A stretch of DNA of 64,000 nt, from assembly GCA_039654915.1 (NCBI GenBank), contig CM077594.1, positions 45,771,001-45,835,000 on the forward strand. The letters run 5' to 3'. This document shows, in pieces, positions 22,389 through 32,895 of this stretch. How positions within the stretch are numbered: the stretch's first letter is position 1; every line of letters starts with the position of its first letter. The stretch comes from Aquilaria yunnanensis (lineage: Eukaryota > Streptophyta > Magnoliopsida > Malvales > Thymelaeaceae). Below the pieces are notes generated by a model that did no database searches, was not told where the DNA came from, and was given only the letters and a program-made list of their open reading frames with translations. A program made the translations under genes and the position numbers.

Positions 22389-24150
22389 TTTGGCATCGTC
22401 TGTGGGAAACCGCTCTGAGATCACCGTCATTAAGACTCGGCATTCTAAGGACAAGGGACTCCCAAGGTCTCAGTCCGCGCCTGAGATACAACCGGCCGTT
22501 GAGCAGACACTCCCAGAGACTTCTGTGCCTGAGGAAGACCGCCCTCTGGTAATCACCATGAGTTTCCTGAGGGACTTCCAACGCTCGGTCGTGGCTGAAG
22601 TGACCCAGCAGATCGACCGGAGATGGCCACAGCAAACACAGGCCCAGAGACCCCCCTCACCAACACGCCCTCGGGAGAAAAGCCCCAAGTCTACTCATCG
22701 CAGTTCGGGAAGTGGAGATTCACATGAAGAATCGTCCACGGAAAATATGCCCATCGGGAAACAGCCTGTGGGACGAAAGAGGTCTGAGCGACCAAGGGTT
22801 TTGCAGCGAAGAAGTTCGTCGGCTGAGGCGAGGTCCCCGTCCCCTCAGCGCCGAACTCGCTCCCCGAAGAGGCGCCGGCAGTCTCCCTTCCCCGAAGAAG
22901 GGCCGAGTACCACAGTGCTTATGGAGAGGATACTAGCACGGCTAGACAGAGTGGAGAAACAAATGGCCAGAAAACCTGTCTGGGCCAGACTCTCGGGGAC
23001 CTTCTACGAAGATGACTCCCCTTTCACTCGTGCCGTTGTTGAAGCAGCCATGCCAGGTGACTTCAGAGTACCTCGGCTGGAGATATATGATGGCCGTACT
23101 GATGCACAGGCCCATCTGACGAAATATAGACGCAGCATGATAATGCATGGTGCTGATGACGCTACCATGTGCAAATGCTTTGAAGTCACCCTCATAGGGT
23201 CGGCAACTGTGTGGTACAATTCGTTGCCTCCAGGGACCATCACTAAGTTCCAGGAGTTGTCCATGGCCTTCATGCAGCAATTCATTGGGAGCAGGCCGAC
23301 CGCGAAGATGCCTGTTCAGATGTTCGACATAGAGCAGAGAAACGGAGAGACCATCCGAGACTATGTCAAAAGGTTCAACAGGGAAGCCCTGAGCGTCCCA
23401 GACTTCCGGCTCGAAATCCGCATTCTTGCCATGACGCGAGGCCTTCGGCGTGACTCACAGCTGTTCTACGAGTTCTCAAAGGACCCCCCAGAAACCCTCG
23501 AAGAATTTTACCGAAGGGCCGAACAGCACATGATAGCCGAGGAGCTGAGAATGGCTGGGCCGAAGTCGGATCACCATCGCGCCGAAGGGTCCACTCAGCA
23601 TACCCGGCACCCTACCGAGCAGACAGGACAACCTCGGAGGATGCGAGGAAGGAAACCTCAAAGTTTCACTCCCCTGAGCACTACACGGACCAACATCCTC
23701 ATGGCGCTGGAAAGGCAAGGGACGCAAATTCGGCGGCCATGGGCCATGACCGCCGATAATAAGAAAAATGCAAAGAAGTTCTGCCAGTTTCATCGTGACC
23801 ACAGTCATGACACTGAAGACTGCTTCCAGCTGAGGAAGTACATAGAGTCGCTGATAAAACAGGGCAAATTCACAAATATCTGCGGATGCCCTCCCCAAAA
23901 GGCAGAAAAGAGGAGGAAGAAAGGGCCGAAGATGAGGACTACGACTCCGACAGGCGGAGAAACCAAAGTCCAAAGAGGCGTCCTCCACCTCCGGCAGGGG
24001 TTATCCAAACAATCACCACGGGGCTCCCATCCTCGGAAAGAAAGCGGAAAGCCAAAGAGATTGCGGTCATGGAATATCAAAGACCAGCGAAGAAACTGGC
24101 CCGCAAGGATGGATCCACCGTCGTCTTCCCCCACGACGATCCGCTGCTGA
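22357..24150 (+). pseudogene. Gag of C1 (frameshifted near 23870)
   Basis: I place the start at ATG 22357, inside the LTR; D has its start at the same relative position. The frame reads through the PBS. From residue about 68 comes MSFLRDFQRSVVAEVTQQID, then an Arg/Ser-rich disordered stretch. The retrotransposon Gag domain follows from about residue 235 (RLEIYDGRTDAQAHLTKY ... FEFSKDPPE-like end). The knuckle CQFHRDHSHDTEDC is at 23781-23823, a CX2HX4HX4C form with His in place of the second Cys. One base is missing near 23870 relative to H, so the last 90 codons here are out of frame and pol is uncoupled from gag. In a live element this protein builds the particle. Confidence 0.85.
22391..22407 (+). 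promoter_or_regulatory. Primer-binding site of C1
   Basis: TGGCATCGTCTGTGGGA lies two bases after the LTR. H has TGGCGCC and D has TGGCACC at this place, so C1's A-T is a departure from the TGGCGCCGTCTGTGG form usual in Tat/Ogre elements. Confidence 0.85.
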
Positions 24151-24578
24151 TAACGGCGAGGATAGGGAACTGGGACGTCAAAAGGGTGCTACTTGATGAT
24201 GGATCAAATGCTGACGTCCTATTCTCGCACTTACTGCCGAACTTGGGCATCTCCAGCAGCGAGCTTAAGCCAGTCACCACACCCACCTTCGGCGTTGGAC
24301 CATCCGAACTACCCGTCCTCGGATGGATCGACCTCCCTTTGATGATGAAAGGCACTTCGGTAGATGGAGTAGCTGAGTTGTACGCCTCCACAATGGCGAG
24401 GTTCATCGTCATGGACGTCCCGTCCTCGTACAACGCCATCCTTGGAAGGCAGACACAGGGAAACCTGCACATTCGCCCTGATGTGAAGTACTTGACGGCC
24501 ACAGTCGCCACTAAGGATGGAGATGCAGAGATCTTCATAGACCAGGCCGAGGTAAGAAAGGTGTTTGTGAAAGCATGA
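23886..24578 (+). pseudogene. Protease region of C1
   Basis: After the shift the frame gives KRKAKEIAVMEYQRPAKK and then the protease core VLLDDGSNADVLF (about 24187-24225), in which the usual DTG/DSG is DDG. GPSELPVLGWIDLP and SSYNAILGRQTQG follow as in other Tat proteases. The frame ends at TGA 24576-24578, where H has CGA, so this is a C-to-T stop. Without it the frame would run into RT. Confidence 0.85.
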
Positions 24579-24608
24579 AAGGCTTCGGCAAACAACTCTA
24601 CACAAACG

Positions 24609-25988
24609 GTGGAGGCAAAGGCGCAGGAGAAAGGCAAAGAAGAAGATCCCGCAAAGGCAGAAACGGAAGCAGTAGATCTTGTCCCAGGACAATCTACCAG
24701 AATGGGGAAGAGCTTGGCTGAAGGTGACAAGGAAAAACTTGTATCCTTTCTGCTGGAAAATAAAGATTTGTTTGCCTACTCGCCGAAAGATATGCTGGGG
24801 GTAAACCCTGCCATAATACAGCATAGCCTCAAAGTAAGCCCGGAAGCAAGGCCTGTCCGGCAAAAGAAACGAAGCATCTCAGCCCATAAGGGCAACTTTG
24901 TCAAAACCAAAGTCCAGCGACTGTTGAAAGCAAAAGTTATCAGGGAAGTGAAGTACCCCGAATGGTTAAGCAACGTGGTCATCGCCACAAAAGAAGGTAG
25001 CAGCAAACTCTGGATGTGCATCGATTTCAGAAATTTGAACGATGCTTGCCCGAAAGACTCATACCCTCTACCGCCAATAGATCAACTGGTAGATTCAATT
25101 GCGGAATATGGGCTCCTAAGTTTCCTAGACGCCTTCAGTGGCTACCATCAAATAAGGATGGACCCCGAAGATGAAGAAAAAACTGCCTTCATCACCGAGG
25201 GAGGAACATACTGCTATGTCAGGATGCCCTTCGGGCTAAAAAATGCAGGAGCCACCTACCAAAGGTTGATGAACAAGGTCTTTAAGGACCAAATGGGGAG
25301 AAACATGGAGGTATATGTTGATGATATGATAGTCAAGAGCAAGCTGCCCGGCTACCACGTTGCAGATCTAGAGGAAACCTTCCAAAAACTCAGAGCCTTC
25401 GGGATTCGACTCAATCCTAAAAAGTGCATCTTCGGGGTAACCTCGGGAAAATTCCTTAGGTACATGGTATCCGAAAGAGGTATTGACGCTAACCCCGAGA
25501 AGATTAAGGCGCTGCTTGAGTTCCGATCTCCGGCAACAGTCAAAGACGTTCAGAGGCTCACCGGAAGAATAACCTCCCTGAGCAGGTTTATTTCCAGGTA
25601 CGGAGATAGGTGTCGACCTTTCTTCAAAGTCCTCACAAAGGCAGCAAAAATGGAAGGCGACCTCGGAAGGAATGATCATCCATGGGATGAAGATTGCCAA
25701 AAGGCCTGGGAAGAACTCAAAGTCTACCTAGCCAGCCTGCCGACTCTGCGACAACCTCGAGAGGGAGAGCCACTTGTATTGTACCTCGCCGTCACGGAGA
25801 AAGCTGTAAGCTCGGTCCTCGTGAAAGAAGAAGGCCCAAAGCAATGGCCAGTCTATTACGTCAGCAAGTCCCTGCATGGCGCCGAAATCAGGTACCCTTT
25901 GCTTCAAAAAGCTATATACGCCTTGGTGCTTGCAGGAAGAAGGCTGCGACCGTACTTTCAGGCTCACCCCCATCATCGTCCGAAGTAG
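24609..25988 (+). pseudogene. Reverse transcriptase and degenerate RNase H of C1
   Basis: A 459-codon open stretch in the same frame as PR. RT motifs appear in order: VIREVKYPEWLSNVV, MCIDFRNLNDACPKDSYPLP, FLDAFSGYHQIRM, RMPFGLKNAGATYQRLMNKVF, YVDDMIVKSK (catalytic YVDD at about 25315-25326), then GKFLRYMVSERGI. It continues into a Gypsy-type RNase H in which the YTDAS motif has become YLAVT and the catalytic Glu reads RYPLLQKAIYAL, so this RNase H should be inactive. An extra C near 25970 shifts the frame and ends it at 25988. Confidence 0.9.
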
Positions 25989-26718
25989 TCTACCACTACG
26001 GGATGTTATGAAGAAAGTTGATCATTCGGGAAGGCTCTCCAAGTGGTGCATAGAGCTTGGCGAGCATGAAATCATACATGAGCCTCGGAAGGCCATAAAG
26101 GCCCAAGCACTGGCAGATTTTATCGCCGAAATACCCACCACTGAGGACAGCCACCAAGATCCGAACGAGGGTGAGCCAGAATGGACCTTGCATGTTGACG
26201 GAGCCTCGGGTTCCGAACACCAGGGAGCTGGAATAGTTATAAGAGGACCCGAAGGCCTGGAGGTAATGAAGGCTATCAAGTTTAGCTTCAGCGTCACAAA
26301 TAATGTGGCTGAGTATGAAGCCCTCATAGCGGGATTACGCTTGGCCAAAAGGATTGGCGTGAGAAACTTAAAAGCTCACAGCGATTCCCAGCTGGTAGTT
26401 CGGCAGACGGCAGGAGATTATGGGGCGAAGGACCCAATCTTGGAAAAATACCACGAGCTGGTAGCAAAGCTCATCCAAGAGTTTGACACCGTACAGATCG
26501 AAAATGTTCGTCGGCGGAATAACACTGAGGCGGATTGCTTGGCGAAGTCGAAAACATACACCGAGGTGCTAGACCATCCGAGCATCTCAGTGCTGAGCAT
26601 AGCGACCTCGGGAAAAGGATGGAAAGATCCCATAAAGAGATACCTCGCAGAAAATATTCTCCCTGAAGACCCCGGTGATGCTGCAAGACTGCGAAGACGT
26701 CCGGCCGATTCTTCCTGA
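25980..26718 (+). pseudogene. Second (archaeal-type) RNase H of C1
   Basis: After the one-base insertion the frame continues with RLSKWCIELGEHEI and then WTLHVDGASGSEHQGAGIVI. Catalytic residues are visible as Asp in HVDGAS, Glu in NVAEYEAL and Asp in SDSQLVV. Tat elements are known to carry such an extra RNase H behind a decayed original. A one-base loss near 26695 (compare D) throws the frame off before integrase. Confidence 0.85.
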
Positions 26719-27475
26719 TTGGTGAAGAGTTATACCGGCAGGGATATGCAAACCCGCTGCAGAGATGCGTGCCTGAAGAGGATACTGAAATGATCCTTGA
26801 AGAGGTCCACGAAGGCATGTGTGGATCACACATTGGAACTGATGCCCTTGCAGCAGTGATACTTCGCCAAGGATACTTCTGGCCTACCCTGAGAAAGGAC
26901 GCAAGACAGTTCGTCCGAAAATGCGGCAGTTGCCAGAGGCACGCGAATATACAGAGGGCACCCTCGGAAATGGTAACCTCAGCTGACTATCCTTGGCCCT
27001 TCGCAGTCTGGGGTATAGACCTTATTGGGCCACTCCCCACGGCACCCGGAGGCATGAAATTCTGCGTTGTAGCAGTGGACTATTTCTCTAAATGGGTCAA
27101 GGCAGAACCGCTGGCAACTATCTCGGCAAAAGAAGTGCAGAAGTTCGTATGGAAGAACATTGTATGCAGATTTGGCATACCGAGGGTACTAGTAGCTGAT
27201 AATGGATCCCAATTCATAGACAAAGGATTCCAGGAATTTATCAGCGACCTCGGAATAAAGAATCACTTCGCCCCAGTAGCTCACCCCCAAAGTAACGGGC
27301 AGGTGGAAGTATCGAACAGGACCATAAAAGATGGCCTGAAAAAGAGACTGGGAGAAGCTAAAGGGAAATGGCCAGGAGAACTCCAAAGCGTATTGTGGAG
27401 CTACCGAACGACGCCCCGAAGGGCCACAGGGGAAACTCCCTTTTCACTAGTCTTCAGGATGAGGCCATTATCCTA
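26700..27475 (+). pseudogene. Integrase of C1, zinc-binding and catalytic domains
   Basis: The frame has the HHCC domain (EVHEGMCGSHIGTDAL ... RKCGSCQRHAN) and an intact DDE triad: Asp in WGIDLIGPLP, Asp in VADNGSQF and Glu in NGQVEVSNRT. The core therefore looks chemically sound, but a frameshift upstream and another near 27445 (MRPLS instead of a GTEAIIPVE-type phrase) isolate it. Confidence 0.87.
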
Positions 27476-27853
27476 GTCGAGATAGTCAGACCATCAATAC
27501 GGGTGCAAATATTTGATGAAGGTGGAAACAACCTCGGCCTGAGAACCAAGCTCGACCTTGTCGGCGAACACAAAGAAATAGCCGAGCTGAGAAGAAAAGC
27601 TTTTCAGCAAAGAGTGGCCGCGGCTGTAAACTTACGGGCCAGGCCAAAAGAAATCAAGAAGGGAGACCTCGTTCTCCGAAAGGCTGACTTTGCACCCCAA
27701 AGGCCATCCCACGGAGTACTTCGCGCAAACTGGGAAGGACCTTATCTGGTTCTCGCCGAAGTACGAAAAGGCGTGTACAAACTTGGCGACGCCGAAGGCG
27801 TAGAATTGAAAAATACTTGGCACTCAGACGCCTTGAAAAAATTCTACGCCTAA
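27440..27853 (+). pseudogene. Integrase C-terminal domain of C1
   Basis: In another frame: RVQIFDEGGNNLGLRTKLDLV, then KKGDLVLRKADF and NWEGPYLVLAEVRKGVYKL, the SH3-like/GPY module common in Tat integrases, ending at TAA 27851. There is no chromodomain, in contrast with element B. Confidence 0.82.
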
Positions 27854-28444
27854 GATAAGGCGGAGGAATTGTAAGCATAGAATGCTCTTAAGGAAAGTTC
27901 TTAAGTATCCAAAATTGTGCAAAGCAGAATTCCCCGAAGATGCTTGCCGTAATAAAGCGAAGATTGACCTTCCAGAGTCCCTTGAGCCATCATGCTCGGG
28001 AAAGATGGGAAACAAGAACGTCGCAGAAGTACTCGCCGAAATAAGGGCAGAGACAGTTTTTCAAAGTCCCTTGAGCAAACATGCTCGGGACAAAAGGAAA
28101 AGAAGGAAAATTTTGACTAAGTGTTTTCCGAAGTCCCTCGAGCGAACGTGTTCGGGACAAAATGGAAATACAAAAGCCTGCAAAAAGACTTAGTCAAATT
28201 TTTTAGACTTTCCAAAAAGCCTCTTGAGCGAACAAGCTCGGCCAAGGGAAGGTAAAAAAGTTTCTTTGACTGCAGGTTTTTCGAAGTCTCTTGAGCACTT
28301 GCGTTCGGGGCAATGGAAATAAAGAAACTTGAAGAAACACTTAGCCAAAAAAGTCTTCATTAAGGAGTAAGCTGCTTTACAATAAAGAAGTGCCCGAAGA
28401 AGGAATACAAAATAGAAGGGAAGGAAAAGGGGCCCTAAAATAGC
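27854..28444. repeat. Hairpin-bearing repeats between pol and the antisense ORF of C1
   Basis: Five diverged units begin with AAGTCCCTTGAGC...CATGCTCGGGACAAA, near 27978, 28062, 28132, 28221 and 28288 (spacing 65-90 bp). Each unit has an imperfect palindrome GAGC-nn-ACATGCTC. The 3' ends of pol (plus) and the aORF (minus) face each other across this block. D has the equivalent at 37890-38070. A role in 3'-end formation for both transcripts is plausible but inferred. Confidence 0.7.
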
Positions 28445-30878
28445 CTAAGGGTTCGCGGCGTCCCGAAAGCCACTCGCTTGCCCACCCTTTTCCACAACCT
28501 TTGGCGCTGGAATTGAACGAGGAAGGTTCAAATGTTCGACCTTGGACCATTCCACCGAGGTCCCTCAGGAATGTTTAGAGCCTCTAGAAAAGAGAGGTCC
28601 AGATCTGGGAACCTCTGGAGGACTTGGTGCCGAACAAGGCAGAAGCCGTCCTGAAAGGCGACCTTGGCCATTTGATCAGACTTGTTCTTCTCAAGCTCAA
28701 GGTTGTCAAGCTCGTCCTTCAGATCCGCGATCTCCTCTTCCAGCGCCTTTATCTGCTCCTTCCCCTTCAGATCCTTCTTCAAGGACTCGACCTCGGCTGC
28801 AAGGATGTTTCTCTCAGCTGTCAGCGCCAGTATGATCTTGTCAGAATCTGACTTATCCTTTAGAAGCTCCTCGTTGGCGGCCAGCATTCCATTTATCTAC
28901 TCGCCAAGGTCAGCAATCTTCTGGGAGGAGTCCTTCCCAAGTTCTTCTTTCTCCTTCCGGAACACCTCCCGAAGGGCAGCAACTTTTTCCTTCGCAACAT
29001 CCGCTAGCCGCTGGTTTTTGGCAATCAACTCCAAGCGTGTGGCTTTCGCCTTTTCTAAAGTATCTAAGGCCGTAGCTCGGAACACAGCCTCCCTGGCCAC
29101 CCGAACTCGGAGGTAGCCAGCATACCCCAGCAGCTGCAAAGAAGATAAACGCAAGGTCAATGGTAGCCAAACACTTAGGAAAAAATTGAAGGAAAGAGGT
29201 CTGAAGAGTATACTTGAGCAGCATGCTCGGTGACTTTGGCGGCGAGATCGTTGTCCTCCAGATTGGTCGCCGCAATAGCCTTGAAAAAGGCCTCAGTAAG
29301 CACCCCCTTCGAAATTTCCTTCGCCATTTGAGGACAGTCCGCGGAGTACAAATTCATGTCCTCCGTGAACGTCCAGAAAGGCTCCTTTGGTATCTTCCCT
29401 TGCGGGATTTTGGCGTCCCGAAGAGCTCGCTTCCGAGCATGTTCGGCCACCCAGTCAGGGGTAGTCAACTCCCCTGTGTGGTAAGAATGAGAAGGAGATT
29501 AAAGACAAAGAAGCAAATCCAGAAAAAACAAAGGAAGTACACTTTGTTTGGAAACAAACCTGGTGGAACCTCGACAATGACGTCCTCGGAGTCCTCGGCC
29601 TCCTCGGTCGAAATGCCCTTGCCCTTTCGCCTGTGCCACTCGTCGGCAGAAGGTACTTCTACCACTACATCAAGGAGGGCCTGCGACGTAGTTGGACTTT
29701 GGGGAGCGACGTCGGTTGGAGGGACGTCTGCGGCAGCAGGGACCTCGGCCGAGTCATCAGGCAGCGAAGTGACAGCGACCTCGGCGTCCTCGTTTCCCTC
29801 CCCAATACTTTCCAAAGGGGAGGAAAGAACAGTCTTCTTCGCCCATTTAGCCGAGGGACCAGCACCAACGGACTTCCGCCTTCGGGAAGCCGCCTTCTTT
29901 GTCTGCTCCCCCTTCTCCACTTGGCAGGAGAAAAGGGACTTGTAATAGGCGGCAGTCCCGTCGCCCATCTCTGAAAAAGGAGAGAAACATCAGCGTAAGT
30001 CCGAGGAAAAAACAGCAAAGGAGTAGAAGATGACTCACTTTCGACAAGCGTTTCAAAATAAATTTCCTCCCTAAGAAGCTTGACCAACCAGGAATCCTTC
30101 CCGGCGATGGCAGGAGCTGGCATCTTGAGGTCAGTCTCGTGCTCCTTTACCACCTTTAATTCCCGAAGGACCTCTTCGGTCATCAACTTCCAGTTGATTG
30201 GAAAAGGGTAAAGGGCACGCGGAGCGACCTCGGGATCCCAGTCAGTGACAGCCCGAATGCGGGCATCAAAATCCGTGAACACGGGAGCCAACTCTAGGTC
30301 AGCAGCATCCTCGGATCAACAACGTCGACATCTAGTATTCCCTGAGCCCATTTGGTCGGAACGTACGACCAGGCCTCGTCCATCTTCAGGAAGAAGAACT
30401 TCTGTTGCCACCCCCGCCAGCTATCCTTAGTGGCGAAGGTGAACATGAATTTCTTGCTCCCGGATCCCCGAGGTAGCATGAAATAAAAGCCACCCTTCGG
30501 GACCACAGAGAGCTTGTAGTACTGCATAAAGATTATGAAGTGGGGTTCTATCCCGAAGACGCCACACATGCAGAGGTAGGCGTTAAAATAGCAAAACGAG
30601 TTCGGTGGAAGCTGGTTCACAGCAATGCCATGAAATTTGCAGAACTTGCACACCATCTTCGGGGGAAGATACCGAAGACCGGCCTTCAGCTGGGCTCGAA
30701 AAACGGTAACCTCCTTACTATGGTTTGAAAAAGCATAATGGCTAGAACGAGGCAGCCTAGTAATGGCGAAAGAGGGAAGAAAGAATTTTTTCTTCCACTT
30801 ATCTAACTTTGCAGGGGTGGTGCAACAAGGATGGGCTAAAAGAGGCTGCCAGCTCTCAGGAATGGGCATTTTTGACAT
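28445..30878 (-). pseudogene. Antisense ORF (aORF) of C1, four exons, broken
   Basis: The start MSKMPIPESWQPLLAHPCC is at 30878. The N-terminal domain (AKLDKWKKKFFLPS ... VFRAQLKAGLRYLPP ... GSGSKKFMFTFATKDSWRGWQQKFFF) is the plant putative gypsy-type transposon domain (Transposase_28). Introns by GT/AG and comparison with D: 29971-30038, 29474-29559 and 29134-29213. Exon 2 is Lys/Ser/acid-rich; exon 3 has AEHARKRALRD and EPFWTFTEDMN; exon 4 is a long coiled coil ending near SFLEALNIPEGPRW. Faults: a base lost near 30298, a TAG near 28898 (probably from CAG) and a base lost near 28550. Extra antisense ORFs at this place are known in Tat elements; their function is unknown. Confidence 0.85.
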
Positions 30879-31130
30879 GAAAATGAGTTTGAAAACGGAA
30901 GAAAATAGTTTCCAGAAAAAAACTCAAAAGAACAGAGGGATCAAAACGCTCTGGAAAATAAAAACCCACCGAAAGATTTGCCAAAATCTGAGGATGCCGT
31001 CATGAAAGCTGGCTGGAAAAAAGCTCTGATTAAGGCAGCTCCGCCACAGAAAGCAAGAAAGTGCAAGAACAGGGGCAAAGCAGAGAAAAGAGCAGAAGAA
31101 AAAGCAAAAGGAACTTATGATGGAATTGGC

Positions 31131-31290
31131 TATTTAAAAGCTAGAGGTGGGTAACCGAAAGATCGTCATAAGTACCCTTTGGAGGCGAACCGTCGTCGTA
31201 ACTGCTCTCTACACCTAAAAAGGCGCGCCCTCTGTAACCGATGCGACTCTCCTCCAATGGAAAAGTGCCACGTGTCAACCGCTGCACAAA
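31131..31290 (-). promoter_or_regulatory. Promoter of the C1 antisense ORF
   Basis: On the minus strand TTTAAATA (31131-31138) is about 255 bp upstream of the aORF ATG. A G-box CACGTG is at 31269-31274, and GGGACACGT repeats lie beyond it (about 31295-31360). The order G-box, TATA, aORF recurs in D and G. Confidence 0.7.
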
Positions 31291-31359
31291 AATGGGGGAC
31301 ACGTCCTTCAAACATCCCTTGAAAACTGGGACACGTCTCCTGATTGGGACACGTCTTCT

Positions 31360-31474
31360 GACATCCCTGGAAAATTAGGACGCGCCGCGCAGACTGACAC
31401 GCTTGGCCAAACAGACCTGCAGGAACAAAGAGCAGGCCAACTCGAGGACGCCAAGAGACAGGCTATGGCCGAAC
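31360..31474. other. Untranslated 3' region of C1 left of solo LTR E1
   Basis: No gene. The phrase GAGGACGCCAAGAGACAGGCTATGG is one edge of a tandem unit whose other part (CCCATGACCTTCGGGCAAG) follows the solo LTR. E1 thus landed in a short repeat block equivalent to D's 79-bp repeats. Confidence 0.55.
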
Positions 31475-32890
31475 TGTTAGTGTTGTGCCCAAAAAGCCAA
31501 TCATGAGATGATTGTATTTTTGCAAATTGAGTCATGATATTTTTTTGAGGCATTAATCCAGCAATTTTGTTTGTTGTTTTGTTTCTGCGTAACATAATAA
31601 ACATAATTGTAACCCTAGAATAATGATATTCTTAAACGTCCCTAGTCTAGTATTATTGTGGAGCGGGTTGCAATAATACATAATGACTAGCATATGTGGA
31701 GACTAATATGAGATATGTAGTCTACATATGGGTACAAGTTGGAGAACTTGTGTACTGGACCGACCCACCATGAGAACACTTCATGGATCGTTATATGAGT
31801 GTCATAAGTGATTCTCATAGTGATCATGGTATATGTAGTCCTTCGACCTAAGATCATCAAGGTTCCCTACATGTGAGTCACATACTTTGATACTTTCCTT
31901 TGTTGCTCGTAACTGAGTGAACTTGAAGGAGGTCATTGGGTATGTCACATATCATGCGGAGGGATTTGTATGATCAAGATGGGATTTGTCCCTCCTATGT
32001 AACGGGAGTGATATCTTTGGGCCCCTTGATAGAGTGAGACTTAGAAAATGCATGGCCATGCTCCGATGAGTTGATATATGATATCAATGTCATCAGTTTA
32101 AGTTAGTCTACTCGGTAATCAAGAAACCAAAGATTGGGCTATACGAGAGTGACACATTCCATGTCTCGTGCTTAGTCTTGATATCTTGGACAAAGGGACA
32201 ATGGCATATATCGGTGATGATCATAAAGGTTTAGTCGATTCACCGACAATCTTGTCACTTGGGTAGCAATGATGTGTTGCTAGACACCGCTCATTGCTTA
32301 TGATCATAAATGTGATTTATGATCATTGCCAACATGGCAAGAGCCTATTGGGTCGCACACATAGAGCTATTTGGATCATTAGAGTGCATGGGCTAATTAT
32401 TTAGGTTATGGTTTCACTTTAATTTTGTATTAATAATGGGCCAAGGAGTTGAGCCATTATTAAGCCCGAAATTAAATCCTAATTGGATTAGGGCTTTGAA
32501 ACCCATTAGGCCTGGAAGTTGAGTCTCACAATAAATATAACTTTTAAGTGAGAAATTCGCAGGTCTCCTTGCCCTAGCCTCCCAAAAGGACAGCCACACT
32601 CTTCTCTTGCAATTCCTTGGAGGATGCAAGCTAGCACTGCGAGCGCAAGAGAAACGCATCTGCCGGGACGTGGTGGAAGCGTGGTGATCCCGAGAGGCTC
32701 GTGTGGATACCATAGAGAGCCTGAACACGTCAACTGTTCAGGTTTTGTGATTCGACTCTACAGTTGAGTGAGAGATCTCAACCGAAAATTAGGTATGAAA
32801 TTTTCGAACACCCGGTTTACCCCGTTTCACTTGGATCCTGGAGGGTTTTGGTTAAATTCCGCTGCACTGTTTGGCTCCCGAAACCCAACA
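31475..32890 (+). repeat. Solo LTR E1 (1,416 bp)
   Basis: Starts TGTTAGTGTTG, ends AAACCCAACA, and is flanked by CGAAC at 31470-31474 and 32891-32895. No interior is present. It has the same length as E2 (46658-48073), which is in the opposite orientation. The first 85 bases differ at three positions. The family is not clear to me; it may be Gypsy or Copia. Confidence 0.93.
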
Positions 32891-32895
32891 CGAAC

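Noticed and set aside
28528..30878. The antisense ORF of C1 as a separate host gene captured by chance
   Set aside because: D and G carry homologous genes at the same place and orientation, so it belongs to the element family.
31475..32890. E1 and E2 as DNA transposons or MITEs
   Set aside because: The ends are TG...CA with only a six-base inverted terminus and 5-bp TSDs, and the length is 1.4 kb. This is the pattern of solo LTRs.
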